A DNA stretch of 64,000 bases from Agrostemma githago (Eukaryota; Streptophyta; Magnoliopsida; Caryophyllales; Caryophyllaceae), in NCBI GenBank assembly GCA_958450325.1, contig OY288250.1, positions 42,816,683 through 42,880,682 of the forward strand, given 5' to 3'. This document shows positions 23,381 to 35,522 of this stretch, piece by piece. The notes under the pieces were generated by a model, which searched no databases, was not told the origin of the DNA, and saw only the letters and a program-made list of their open reading frames with translations. Numbering within the stretch: position 1 is the stretch's first letter; each line of letters starts with the position of its first letter. Both the position numbers and the translations under genes were made by a program.

Positions 23381-24975
23381 TGATGGTAAGGATTCCTCAC
23401 GTCCCTAGCCGATCAATAAAACACCGACTAACCTAGTGGGTAGCTAGGGCAAGTCGGGATCGTATCCACGAGGACGGTATATCAAGGTTTAGACTAGGTC
23501 GGCCTACGACGAGACTAGATTACCAAACAAACACAAAGAAGCGATAAATGGAAAACTATGATGGAGGAGAAGTAGGAACTAAACTAACACTAGAGACTAA
23601 CTAAACGATAAAACTAACGGAAATGATGGCTAACTAAGAGGATTAACACAAATATGGAAAGAAGTGGGGTAAGTCGGGTTCATAGGAGTAGAAGGGTAAT
23701 TGGGGTGATCAAGGGTAAAGGTGTCTCCTAGTTACTAGAATCGGTCCGGGCTCTCGCAACTTTAGACCGATGTCAAGGTGGGTCCGGGCTCTCGCAACTT
23801 AGACCCTAGTCCGCGCTCTCGCGACTAAATTATTCTCAACATTTCCACAAAATAAGCAATCAATGAGAAGATGAACACAAGCATGGGAAGCATGGCCACT
23901 ACAACTCACACAAGCATATCAACAAACACATAGAGTGCCTACAATGTGACTAACAACAAAGATGTGACCTTTTCCCCTTAATCAACCCTAATCATGCATA
24001 ATCTACCCCTAATCCCCCTACTAACCCCACAAGATTACTACTCACTCATTATCAAATTACCCATAACAATAACAAGAGAAAACAAACTAAACATCAAAAC
24101 ATTCATTATGAACAACTAACAACAATAACAATATAAAAAGATGGAAACAAGATTAAATAACTAAGAACAAGAGTAAGAAAGGTTATACCAACACTAGGAA
24201 GATGAAAAGATGCAAACTTGTATAAATAAGAACCCAAATAAAACCCAAGGTTGTCAATCTTGGAGAATTCTTCAAGTATCCTCTTAATACAAGAACTAAT
24301 TACAAGGATTAACTAAAGATTAACTAAGATTAAGGGAAGATTAAAACTAATGAGTGAGAGTAAATCTAGGGTTTTGGAGGCTTAAGAGAGTCTAAACTAA
24401 CATAAGATCCCTTAATATTACAAGAAGGGGGTATATATATGGGTACAAGAATGAAGGAGATGAAAAGAAAAGAGTCGCGCTGCCCCTGTAGCTTCCCGAC
24501 CGGGACGGATCATCCCGATCGGGACGGCCCTGTCATCCCGACCGGGACGGGATGGTCCCGACCGGAATGGGCTCACAGCAGCCTCCTTAATGTTGCACAC
24601 CATCCCGAACGGGATGAGGCCATCCCGAACGGGATGGGCCTTGTATGCCTCCTTTAAGAGCTCTTTGGTCCCTCCTTGCCTCTCATGGGCTTCTCATCGA
24701 TTCTCGGGACTCGGGATCGGGACTCGGAGGCTCGGGATTGGGTTCCGAGGTCTCGGGATCGATTCCAAAGCATCGAGTCATCGTTCCTTTACTCCGTTGG
24801 CTCCAAAATGTGTATGTATAGAGTCGGAATCACTCCAACTCTTCCAAATCGGCCTCGGGAACCTGAAACGAAATAAAGGAAGCATAAGAAGCCCATGAAT
24901 TGCTCCAAAGGAGCGATTCCACAAGGAAAATGGGACCAAAATACAACAATTAAGCACTACAAACTACACTTATCA
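23381..24975 (-). repeat. Solo LTR of the A/B family
   Basis: A single LTR of 1595 bp (TGATGGTAAGG ... CACTTATCA on the plus strand) flanked by ATTAT at 23376-23380 and 24976-24980. It resembles the LTRs of A and B. A cluster of TCCCGACCGGGA-type palindromes lies at 24493-24636 and a TATATATA box at 24432-24440, in the same arrangement as in A and B. With perfect duplications and no interior, it is the product of LTR-LTR recombination. Confidence 0.88.
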
Positions 24976-26338
24976 ATTATCAACCTGCCTAATCGAAGTC
25001 CGAGTCATTTTTACTCGACTTCCCCCTTTCCTACCACATCGTAATACCTTACCCTTGAAGCCTTAGCTCCACAAAATTGAGCTCCAGATTTCGAATCATC
25101 AAAGCCACTTACGACCTAGCACCACATTTCCAAAAACATCTAAACCAGTTACCAACCTCAAACACGGGAATTCAACTTGCGGTTGGCATAGAACATGCCC
25201 AAATAGTTCACACCACCTCTGGGGGCTACCCCGGAGAACGCTCACAGTCACAGGATCAACATCCTAACTATTCTAGCCCTTTGATCAAGACATCATTGGG
25301 AATGCACCTAGCCTACACCATTGCTACGGCTAGTTACACACAAAGCTCTAATAAACTAGCCACCATAATATATTTTTCAATCACTGAACTACGGCATGGT
25401 TTGATTTCACTACGCGTGAATACGTAGGCAGCCTTTCAACAGAGGCACAACCACCCACATTGACACTCATTCAAAAAGCATCATCATTCCGGTCACGACA
25501 CTGTCATGTTCTCAACAGTTAGCTTTGTCATTCTGGGGGCTTCTCTTAGGCAGAAGTTTTCCTTCCACTCACAAAAATCCAAATACTCTTCAAACACTAG
25601 CTTCCTTTCTATAGAGTGTCCTAGTACTCGGCTCAGTTGACGACGAGAATTTGTCAGGGACTCGAAGCAACACCTACTTTGGGAATTACCCTAAAAATCC
25701 AAAAGAACACCAGTCTATAGCATTGTTACTACAAAGCCCTGTCATGCAGAAACAGTCTCATAACATATCTTTCCCATTTCGAGGATTCGACCATGTTGCC
25801 ACTCGCCTAGGCTACGGAATAACGCAACTTAAGAGTCTTGTCATCTTAGGTGGCCCATCCCCTACCGAGTCACGGTCTCACCCTTAGAGAGTCCACTCGT
25901 GTCTGTCAACTCGTCCTCTCGCGTCCAGAGTCGAGTCTGTCGGTATATCTCTCTCTCTTTAAATTCTCATTTTAAAATTTGCAAAACTTAGCCATTTGAA
26001 AAAATCCTTTTCCTAGTCACCACGGGAATAGGAATTTTTATCATACTCCCTACTTCATCTAAGGCATATAGGCCTAACCAGAGGATTTTAGGAATCCGTG
26101 TCAAAATCTGATCAGGAATCAAGTCATCCCAAGCATTCTTATTTCAAAAAAATTTAAAAAAAATTATTCAGCATTTTCTTTCCAAAAATCAATCAAAAAT
26201 CATTTCTTCCCCAGCGGGAGTCGGTGTTTTGCCTAAAATATTACATGCAATTTGTTATGTACATACAGGTGCATCCAAGACTCCCGAAGAATTCTCAAAA
26301 ACTCCCCAGTGGAAAGATCAAGCAACATTTCTACTAAA

Positions 26339-26658
26339 GACAGGATGTATCTGTAAGCAGATACAACCAGAGCTTACAAGGCAAAATCCCACGCAATCCC
26401 AAGACGGGATCTATCTGTAAGCAGGTACACCCAGAGCTTACAAGGCAAGCTCCCACGCAATCCCAAGACGGGATATATCTGTAAGCAGGTACACCCAGAG
26501 CTTTCAAGCCAAGTTCCCCCACGATTCCAAGACGGGATGCATCTACAAGCAGATACTCCCAGAGCTTACAAGACAAGTTCCCACACAATTTCAAGACGGG
26601 ATATGTCTGCAAATAGACACACCCAAGACTTATCATGCAAAGTCCCCGCGACATTATT
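26339..26658 (+). repeat. 64-bp tandem repeat, 5 copies (interior 3)
   Basis: Copies start at 26339, 26403, 26467, 26531 and 26595. The fourth copy carries GATGCATCTACAAGCAG, which weakens the hairpin. The last copy keeps the TGTCTG type of stem, with a changed loop. Confidence 0.9.
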
Positions 26659-26824
26659 AACATCTACCCAGGTTTGATTTCTATCTTATGGCTGGCGAGC
26701 TCTTCACGCAATTCTAATGGACTATAAACGACTCGATCGGAAGTCTGCTAGGTCTTAATTCTCGATTGGCCTGGTAGCTACTCTGACTTTCGCCTTGTCC
26801 AAGCCTCAGTCAGAGTGGGGGCTC

Positions 26825-28598
26825 TGTAGACACCCACATTTTGACCGCCAGGTGTCTATAGTAGTTCCCGCCAAACACCCGATGATGATCGGACGCAAAC
26901 ATGCTTTAATGGACTCGGATATAGGCTCGAAATCATGGACATTTGGTTTAGGCTTATTACGGAGTACAAATATTACAAAACCAACCTCAAATCCAGGCCC
27001 AGTGGGTCGTTTCGAGTCAAATAAGACTAATTTGGGTCGATTCCGACACCAAGGGTAAAACCGTCTTTTAGCGACCGAGTCAAAACCCGATCAAAAATAT
27101 TCTCGAAACACGCGAGTCAGCCGTGACACCTCACGTGGCTGATTCGGTCTCCAATACCACGAAAAATCAGCTTCAAAAATATTAAACAAATCAGTTTAAG
27201 GATAGAATTCGATCTCAAGTAGGAATTCTATCCGAAAAACGAATCATATACCGACCGAGCTCCAAATCTCATATACGTGGCTGATTTGGTCGTATTTTAA
27301 TATGGGTCGTTCGTCGCATATTTTTCATTATTTCTAATAATCGATACTACAAAAAAAACTATTTTTACGTATAACGTTCTTAAAATACGATATCGATTCT
27401 CTAATCGAATATCGTATCTAAAGAGAACTAAATTAATTAATTCTCGTCGATGCTAATAAAATCGTTACATCTTTTTAAACAAAATTCGATGACTTTAAAC
27501 GAGGAGAGAATTAACATCTTTTTCGTTCAAATTCTTTTTTTTCACTTTTTCGTTCAAAACAAACTTTTTTCAAAACCTTTTCTAAAATCATTCCGGCTAT
27601 TCGATATCGATTTCATAATCGAATATCGAATACGACGAATATCGAAAATATGAATCGGGTATAAATTAATTCACATTTGTACGCGATTTATAAAAATTAA
27701 CGATTTTCGACAAAATAAAAAAAGCGGACAGACCCCCACGCGAGTCGCGCGCCTGTCAGGCGACTCGCGCGGTGGCCTGGTTCGCCGAGTCCCTTTTTCT
27801 TTGTTTCCTCGCTTTTCTATTTTTTTATTCTTTTCCAATCTTACATAAAAAGCGACTTTCGCGACATATTTCGATAAATACTTTTTCGACCTCGGTCAAC
27901 ACGTGCTAATCCATCACGTGTCATAAACCTTTTTCAAAATCATGCATATTATTGTATTTACATCTTTATTCAATTTATCAAACGTTACTAACTCGTTTTC
28001 TCGTGTTTGTAGCAATTTATTTCTTTCTATTGTTTTATTAGACTAAAACAAATCCTCACATGCTAAAATAACTTTGATGTTATTAATTTAACATGCATTA
28101 AGCGACTTAGCAACCCATTTATTTATTTTTCTCACATGCTTAGGAAAATAATGTTTGCATATCATTCAACCGTCGACCTAACCCGTGTACACCAAAAACG
28201 AACGATATCTTAGTAAAGGCCGCTAAGTGCGGGCGGGGTTGGGTGTTCTTAGTGAACTTCCCAACACGTACCCTCAACCCTTACTCAGAACCATGGTTTC
28301 CGGATGTCCGAATCCATTGGCAACGAGAGTCATTCAATACACGGTATCCGATAATGTCGGTATTGGTATCGTAATGCAAAGGGACGAGCCCAATAAACTC
28401 TGACATCGGAAATTGGCCGTATTTTGTATACGGCCCACTACGACATAGAGTGGGCTCGAATGGTTCCGAATAACCACAAAATTCGGTGGCGACTCCTACT
28501 TCGATTTAAATTTCAATTTGACCATCTCATATGGAGATTCACTCGCCTCCCCAAACCCGCGCTTGGCCGCGTCGGGGTGGACCTATGTCATGTCCACA
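26825..28598 (+). repeat. Array LTR4, core-promoter deletion
   Basis: 1774 bp instead of 2260. About 480 bp are missing around 27265-27290, including the TATA box and presumed transcription start. At the junction a short block resembles CACGTGGCTGATT, which normally occurs ~150 bp upstream, as expected for filler copied during repair. GC hairpin 27739-27769 retained. This copy should not be able to start transcription from the usual site. Confidence 0.88.
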
Positions 28599-29638
28599 AT
28601 TTGGCGACTCTGCTGGGGATCAACTGATGTGTCACTTACCATCGGCATCCTCAGGGTGAGACTCGAAAAGAAATTGTTCGAATAGTAATGTACACGTTTT
28701 AGTTCAATGGTTCATGCATAACCCAATTTTTTCCCGGGCCGGTTACTTGTGACCGACGTCCCACTATACCACGGTGCATTCCTAAATGGGTGCACTAAAG
28801 ATGTGACCAACGTCCCACTAAACCACGGTGCATTCCTAAATGGGTGCACTAAAGACTTCGATGGCGGAACTCGCATGGGTTTTACGGCAGGTTCTAAGAC
28901 CAACTCGGATTAGGAAGACCGTCCTGATTTGCGAGAAAGCTATCATCGTTGGTATAGACCCTATTCGACCGACCGAGACATAGATTAAGAGCATACATGG
29001 TGTTATTATACTGTTTCCATGACTACGTGCTACTTGATTTACTTGTTTTCATTTTCAAAAACCATCGTTTTCAAAAATTTGCTTCCTTTTCAAACCTATC
29101 CATTTTTCAAAACCCGGAAAGCTATCGAATTTAGGACTTATGATTTTGACTCAAAATAGCCTATTTTTTTAGCCAGTATGCTGTCCAAACCTTTTCAAAA
29201 TTTCGAAATCTCGGCCCGGTAACATTTTTTTTTCTTTTCGATTTTCAAAAAATATCGGGCCATCCTATCTGACTTTGTTCGGTTTTCAAATCCAAATTCT
29301 TCCTTCAAAGCTTTCTTCTTCTTAGGACTTCCCGTATTTAGCAGTGTCGGGTCTTGTCATAAGTTGTTAGAGTCTATAGCGTCGAAGCTCCGTCGATCTT
29401 ACATCACGAGTTTCTACCCCATCCCAGTCCGCCTTATTTGTCGAGGCACGGCCCACTTGCGTAGGACGAACTCCTACAAAGGGAAGCTCGTTTAAACTTT
29501 CAAGTCCAAAGCCTAGGGATACTCACATGGATCTTCCTTCGAACGGGACTAGGCACACTTTGCCAAAATCCTAAGGAAAACCCACCGTCCACGAGTCACC
29601 CGTCTAGGTGTCTTTTCCGGGTCATTTCCTTGTCAGGC

Positions 29639-31239
29639 TGATGGGTAGGATTTGTCGTGAATCCCAACCGTCAAACAAAACCGGCTATACCTAGTGGGTA
29701 CCTAGGGTAAGTCGGGTCGAATCCACAGGGTCGGGAGGTCGGACTAAGGTATGCTCGGGTCTAGGACTAGGTTCGAGACGAGCTAATCTAAGGGGAGGAG
29801 ACTAAGGCTAAGCTAGGTCTAAAGCAAGAGAGCTATCAAAGGAAACGGACTAGGGTTAGGTCGGGGTCAAAGGGGTAACGGAATGGTCAAGGGAGAACTA
29901 GAGGTGAAGGAGGTAGTAGGGTAATCTAGGTAATGCCCGGGCTCTCGCAACTTAGACTCACCTAGAGGTTCCACCTAAAACCCAACTCGGCGATACACAA
30001 CACAATCGGGGTTACTAGCACGCTATAGGCCTAGGTCGAATCCGGGCTCTCGCAACTTAGACCGACCTATGGGTCGTCCTCACCGGGCTCTCGCAACTTA
30101 ATGAGGGGACCGAACCCACAAACAACTATCACCCACACAAGAAAAGCAAGAAAAACAAGCATTCGTACATACTTAGTCAATCAAGCATTTCAACAAACAT
30201 GTGATGTGCATCATACAAGAGGAAACCCAAATCTTCCACCAACATCTCCAACAATCCCTTAATCATCCAATTAACACCCTAATCACCTTACTAACCCTAG
30301 CAAGAACACTACTCTAACATATCTAATCTAGAATTAACACTAACAAGAGGAATCAAAACAACAATCAAAACAAACATGAAGAAACTAATCTAACAATGAA
30401 CAAAACACTAAACAAGAACTAAAGAATCAAACTTGAATGATAAAAACAAGATTAGGAGAAGAGAAAAGAAGATTATACCAAACTAGAGATGAAAGGAAGA
30501 AAGAAACTTGCATAAATGGAAGAACCCAAAACAAACATCCAAGGTTGTCAAGCTTGAATGGAGATCTTGAAGAATTCCCAAATTACAAGCACTAATCTAA
30601 GATTAACGATAATCTAAGGACTAATCTACACTAATCTATGCTAAAACTATCAAGGGTTTAGTCTCTAATGAAAGGCATAAGCTTAACATAACAAGGGAAG
30701 AGTATATATAGGGTTACAAATGGAAGGGAGAAGAAAAGAATTAGCAGTGGCCCGTCCCGGCCGAGACGGGGTGGTCCCGGTCGGGACGAGGTCGGTCCCG
30801 GTCGGGATGCCACCTTCCCGATCGGGATGGCCCACAGACAGCAGCTTCTCTTTTTGCTCCTTCATCCCGGACGGGATGAGGCCATACCCGTCCGGGATGA
30901 GCCTTGTAGGCCTCCAATATGAACTTTTTGGTCCCTCCTTGCTTCTCATGGGCTTCCCATCGATTCTCGGGACCCGGGATCGGGTCTCGGAGGCTCGGGA
31001 TTGGGTCCCAAGGTCCCGGGGTCGACTCCAAGGCATCGAGTGATCGTTCCTTAGCTTCGTTGGCTCCAAAATGTGTATGTATAGAGTCGGAATCGCTCCA
31101 ACTCTTCCAATTCGGTCTCGGGAACCTGAAACGAACTAAAGGAAGCATAAGAAGCCCATAAATCGCTCCCAAGGAGCGATTCTACAAGGAAAACGGGACC
31201 AAAACACTACAAAATAGGCACTACAAATGACACTTATCA
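29639..31239 (-). repeat. Element B 3' LTR
   Basis: 1601 bp, TGATGGGTAGG to CACTTATCA on the plus strand. In element sense a palindrome cluster (30755-30898, six motifs) lies just upstream of a TATATATA box (30703-30710). Confidence 0.92.
30755..30898. promoter_or_regulatory. Palindrome cluster in B 3' LTR U3
   Basis: Six 12-bp motifs of the form TCCCGRYCGGGA, one of them the perfect palindrome TCCCGATCGGGA. They lie 45-195 bp upstream of the TATA box in element orientation. The position suggests binding sites or an enhancer; no protein is identified. Equivalent clusters: 36820-36943, 24493-24636, 43872-44019, 51922-52069. Confidence 0.65.
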
Positions 31240-33295
31240 ACTCCCCCACACTTAACCCTTACTCGCCCTCGAGTAAGCACATACTACTACTAAACTATCC
31301 GAGTGGGTATTAGCGCACCCTACGCCCCTTCAACTCACGCGAGTGCACTTAGAGGACAAGTGCACTCCGCAAGGCAAGTTGGGTCTTGCGACAAAACCGC
31401 GGATGCAACCGGACACCAAACACACAAATAAACAAACACATAAACAAACACGTAATCGGTTGCACCCAAAATAAAAGAAATACCGCTTCCCTCTAAAAGC
31501 GGTGAAAGAAGCACCGGTTTAGGACTCGAGGTAAGTGACAACGTTCCCAAGCTAGCAATACAAATCAAGGTGAACTAAACCCTAATAGTATGACGATAAA
31601 GCAACAAAAACGTTGGTAACTTACCTAGGTCCTCCTAACTTTCTAAAAACGTACTACGGGACGATCGGCGGAGTGGAAAAGTGAAGAACCACGGTGTTAG
31701 TCGACACTGTAGGTAAGTGAGACCCCGCCCCTTTTAGCGTGAGCCAAGAGGGTTGTCCCATGTCTAAAACCGCCTAACTAGTCCAAGTAAAAAGGTGGAA
31801 AACATGCAAAATGAGGGAAGACCGACTAATGCCGCTATCATCCTTCCTAGGGACTCGGTCCTTTGGTAGGCTCTTCACGGCAAAAGTCGGAAAAAGGCTT
31901 ATTTTGAGAGGTAGGGGTTATTTTTGTGAATCGGTTTTCTTTTGGCATTTTCACTTTGTTTTGCCATGCCATTCTTTTTCTTATTTTCTATTTTCTTTTT
32001 GGCTTTTGTGCCTTTTCTTTTTCTTCATTCTTTTCTTTCTTTCATTTTCTTTCTTTTTCTTTTCTTAGCCCTTCTTGGCTTGATTCGGCTTTTTGGCATT
32101 CCTTAGTAATAAGAAAGAGAGATCAACAAATTGCATTTTTATTGTGTGGATTTGTGTAGGAAGTAGGGAAATGGGTATGTCGGGACGACATCTTCCCTTC
32201 ATACTCACAAAAAGGGGAGAACTTGGACTAATCAAACAATCCCAAACACGGTCACCTAAGGGACGAGACTCGGTAACCAAGGCCTTTTCACACCGTGGGT
32301 GGTCATAATGGTCAAAATGTAAATCCCGTAGTAAATTCCTAGTAAGCTAGGTGGACACAAGGTAAAGGACCAACGAATTCATTGATTTGGGTCATTCTAC
32401 TAGATCCAAGTCCAAGACTCAATTTATACAACTAGGAAGGGAAAGTAAACTCTCACAAACTAGCCTCTAAATCGGGTTTTCGCAAAATGTTTACACACAA
32501 GACACACAACACAACACAAAACAAAGACACAACGAAGAACGAAAGAAAAAGAAGCAAAAGCAACAAAACAAGAACAAAACAAAACAAACACATACAAAAC
32601 ACACACCACCGCGAACTTCCAAATGAGCAACCAATCATCCACAAACTTTACAAAGCTCCACCCGAGCACACCACAACACATATCTCCTCCAAACTCCATA
32701 AGAAACAAAGAGGAAAAAGGGTTGAAAAGATGTTACCGGGTGTCTTGAAAGCTCTCCAAAGCTAGTGGTGATTAAGCGACCTATGAGGAAAAAGGGAGGC
32801 AAAACACGCACACAAAACAAATATACGACACAATGACACAAAAAAGGAAAAGACACTAAAGAAAAATCTTTTTGATTTTTGTGAAATAATTTCAAATTTT
32901 TATGGTTTTTAGAGATTTTTTTTCGAAAAAGCTAAGAAAATAAACTAAACTATACTAGAATATCGCTCCCCCACACTTAAACCGAGCCATGTCCTCATGC
33001 TCGATCGTAGTGTGCGGAGAGACAAAAGAAAAAGAAAAGAAACTACGAAAATAAAGCTAAGAATCAAAAATAAAGTGAAGAAAAGGGTAGAAGGTGTCCG
33101 GCCGGGGTGTAGTCAAGTCACCATGGGCCGAGACAAGAAAAGATATGGAAGGGGGAAGAAAAATAAAAAGAAGGAATTAAAAGGAAATGGGAGGGGAGGG
33201 CTAAGTGTAATCAAGTCACCTAGCCCGGATTCCGCCTAAATCCAACTAAATCCAACAAAAAGGGTGAAAAACTTGTAAATTTTGGATTTTGAAAT

Positions 33296-33326
33296 GACTC
33301 TCGATGTAGTCACGTCATCGAGAGTC
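33296..33326 (-). other. 11-bp hairpin in B interior
   Basis: GACTCTCGATG (33296-33306) pairs perfectly with CATCGAGAGTC (33316-33326) around loop TAGTCACGT. A has the same stem at 46441-46471 with loop TAGTCATGT. Two weaker relatives lie ~98 and ~197 bp to the left. Confidence 0.7.
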
Positions 33327-33749
33327 GGAAGCAACCATATACCAAGGCCTCGAAGGCCACCATGACACAAATATAAGGGGAAGGGGAGTAAACAAAGGAA
33401 AACAAGCAATAAAAGACGGAAAAGAAAGGATAGTTGCCGTACCAATAGGATAGAAACTCACTCGCTCCATCGTCTCCAATGATCAATATAGGCACTTGCT
33501 TGTCTTCATCATTGCTATCCCGCTTCAAGCTCGATAAGTACGCATGGTAGAGGTATTAATGGTGCGAGGGAAGTGGGATTCGATGTGAAACTCGGTGCAA
33601 AGGGAAGAGGAATGAGGTGAGGGTATGTAAATGAAGTGTAATGGTCATATGACATGAGCAAGGATGGGTAGGGAGGTTGGGTGGGGGTATACAATGGTTG
33701 GGTGGGCTCAAATGTCAAAGAAGAGGCCAAAAGAGGAGAAAAGAGACCA

Positions 33750-33953
33750 TCCCGGTCGGGATGGATGGTCCCGATCGGGAAGACACACTCGTCCCGGTCG
33801 GGAAGCCACCTTCCCGGTCGGGAAGCCACCTTCCCGATCGTGACGGCACTCCAGCAAGCTCCAATTTTTGCACCTCCATCCCGATCGGGACGGCTCCTTC
33901 CCGGTCGGGATGGCATATCCTTCCCGGTCGGGAAGCTCCCTTCCCGCCCGGGA
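33750..33953. repeat. Internal palindrome cluster of element B
   Basis: About ten motifs such as TCCCGATCGGGA and TCCCGGTCGGGA. Flanking sequence also resembles the LTR palindrome block (a TTTTTGC.CCT.CATCCCG stretch in the middle and a GGGATG.G.CTT..T stretch after it), so this looks like a second, diverged copy of the U3 block placed inside the element. Counterpart in A: 46884-47046. Confidence 0.7.
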
Positions 33954-34238
33954 TGGGTCTTCTTGACCTCCAAAACCCCAAAAGCTTCACCGAAGCTTCA
34001 AAAACCGACTTCCATACTCACATTCCAAGCTCTATCATTAACCATTCCTCTCTAGGAATCATCTTCACTTCACCCCTATGACATTAAGCTCAAATACAAC
34101 ATCAAATTCCCTCCCTCACATCGCTCATCAAAATGTCCAAATGAACAAGAGTTCCACAAAGGCTAACAAATCCTAGAAACCAAACTATACAAACAAACAT
34201 AAACACAAATACAAGCACAAAAGAAAGGGAAAAGATAT

Positions 34239-35522
34239 TTACACTAAAATACCCTCTCCAACTACACCTCCATAGCCATCAAGAGCTCGAAGGAGTAAGT
34301 CAAATGCTCTAGAAACATCTTCATTGAAGCTCACATGGCCGAGCCTAGCCACTCCCAAAAGTTTCCAAGTCGGAGGGAAGAAGCGATCATCTTCATTATG
34401 CTCGGGGCTCTCGTGATCTTCCGGGTCTTCTAAACCAACATAGCTACGACTCTTATGACCATCCGGTAGGTATAGTGGTCTAGAGTCGTGCTCGGTGTCA
34501 TGATGTGGGAGATCACACCCTAGGGGTGTCGCTTCTTCTACGGGGTCGAGAGTGTAACTCTTTTCCACCGCCCTACAAGGATCCTCTTCACCAACCGTCT
34601 CACAAGACAAAGGGCTAGACATCGAGTGCGGTAGAGGAGGAGAAGGCATCAAGTTTTCTTCATTGGAGGCTTTAGGATCCTCCAACTTCCCATACAAAGC
34701 GAGTTCCAAGGCGTCTACTTCTTTTTCCCAAGTATTGCGCTCCTTTTCACTCACCTTGTCAAAATGGTCATGAGGGGTCATCTCTTCACTTGGGTTTGGA
34801 TTGTCAACATCCGGTTCATCACGAAGAAAATCAAACAAATCCAACTTTATCGCCAATACATTGGCTCCCCAAGAGCTATCTTGATAATCATGTTCAACTC
34901 TCTCCTCATTGTCGACCCTTGAAGCTTCAACTTCCTCTACTCTTCCCCTATCTTCACCGCCCAAGCAACACTCGACAATGGTCTCTTGATCGACCCCCTC
35001 TTCTTCATTTGTAGCTTCACAATCGGGTTGACTTACTTGTGGAGGCACCCGACCTTCTTGCCCAAATGAACCTTCCTCAACATGTTGTGGAGCTCGAGTG
35101 GCCGACATCGTGATATGAGCCATGAGTGCATTGATGCAAGTATCTTGCACCTCTATTTGGGCCTTGAACTCCTCCCTAACCCCTTGTATTTGGGTCAACA
35201 ACAATTGTTGACCCTTTTGCAATAACATCATCATCTCATGTTGGCTCCCTTGTGTTTGGGCCAACATTTGACAAGTCTCAAGGATATTTGGTTGTGGGTT
35301 ATGTGAAGGTGTTTGGTAGTTGTTAGGATGTGGGAACGATCCTTGACAACTTTCTTGGTAACCATAAGAAGAGGGTTCATAAGATTGTTGATGAGGTTGA
35401 TATGGTTGGTAAAGTTGTGGGTTTTGGTAATTCGCCCCATAGTTGTCCCGTGATGATTGATGGTACCTTGGACGCGCCATGTCCATAACGTTGCTTTGGT
35501 ACCTAGGATGAGCTAGAAGCAC
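34239..35522 (-). CDS. Gag-tail-like protein of element B, 427 aa
   Basis: An uninterrupted 427-codon frame starting about 150 nt after the primer site, in the position of gag. Residues ~1-90 are rich in Gln, Tyr, Asn and Pro (PHQQSY, NPQPN types), as in the nucleocapsid-flanking tail of A's gag. The middle, ~100-175, has a possible helical, Gln/Glu-rich stretch (LLQKGQQLLLTQIQGVREEF). The rest is acidic and low in recognisable domains. There is no zinc knuckle, no protease DTG/DSG and no RT motif. The C-terminus (SFNEDVSRAFDLLLRALDG) has a clear relative at the end of A's frame (47335-47556). I infer a gag derivative or chimeric accessory protein of a non-autonomous element; function unknown. 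Confidence 0.7.
   Translation of the reverse strand: MLLAHPRYQSNVMDMARPRYHQSSRDNYGANYQNPQLYQPYQPHQQSYEPSSYGYQESCQGSFPHPNNYQTPSHNPQPNILETCQMLAQTQGSQHEMMMLLQKGQQLLLTQIQGVREEFKAQIEVQDTCINALMAHITMSATRAPQHVEEGSFGQEGRVPPQVSQPDCEATNEEEGVDQETIVECCLGGEDRGRVEEVEASRVDNEERVEHDYQDSSWGANVLAIKLDLFDFLRDEPDVDNPNPSEEMTPHDHFDKVSEKERNTWEKEVDALELALYGKLEDPKASNEENLMPSPPLPHSMSSPLSCETVGEEDPCRAVEKSYTLDPVEEATPLGCDLPHHDTEHDSRPLYLPDGHKSRSYVGLEDPEDHESPEHNEDDRFFPPTWKLLGVARLGHVSFNEDVSRAFDLLLRALDGYGGVVGEGILV

Larger units (their letters stand above)
16776..26824 (+). mobile_element. Array interior 3, interrupted by two insertions
   Basis: The interior begins with its primer site (TGGCGACTCTGCTGGGGA, from 16779) and ends at the polypurine tract before LTR4. 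It is broken by a chromovirus-like element (17888-22084, CTAAC duplication) and a solo LTR (23381-24975, ATTAT duplication). Remaining segments are 16776-17887, 22085-23380 and 24976-26824; they match interior 4 better than interiors 1 and 2. Five 64-bp repeats lie at 26339-26658. No coding capacity. Confidence 0.88.
31240..34238 (-). other. Long non-coding interior of element B
   Basis: Homologous to 44334-47334 of A. It holds the polypurine tract next to the 3' LTR (31240-31252), a strongly pyrimidine-biased stretch on the plus strand (about 31926-32090, so purine-rich in element sense), three spaced hairpins with the same 9-nt loop consensus (33106-33326), and a cluster of TCCCGRYCGGGA palindromes (33750-33953). 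Short open frames overlapping the palindrome clusters are products of the repeats, not genes. Confidence 0.7.

Noticed and set aside
30683..31172. Arg/Pro/Gly-rich frames on both strands over the palindrome clusters (also 33515-34081, 36737-37217, 43829-44233, 51880-52284)
   Set aside because: Palindromic TCCCGRYCGGGA repeats lack stop codons in several frames on both strands, which creates such open frames without selection.
32460..32895. Hydrophobic Phe/Leu/Val/Cys-rich reverse frames resembling membrane proteins (also 45641-45988)
   Set aside because: They come from low-complexity plus-strand A/C-rich sequence; no conserved start or length between A and B.
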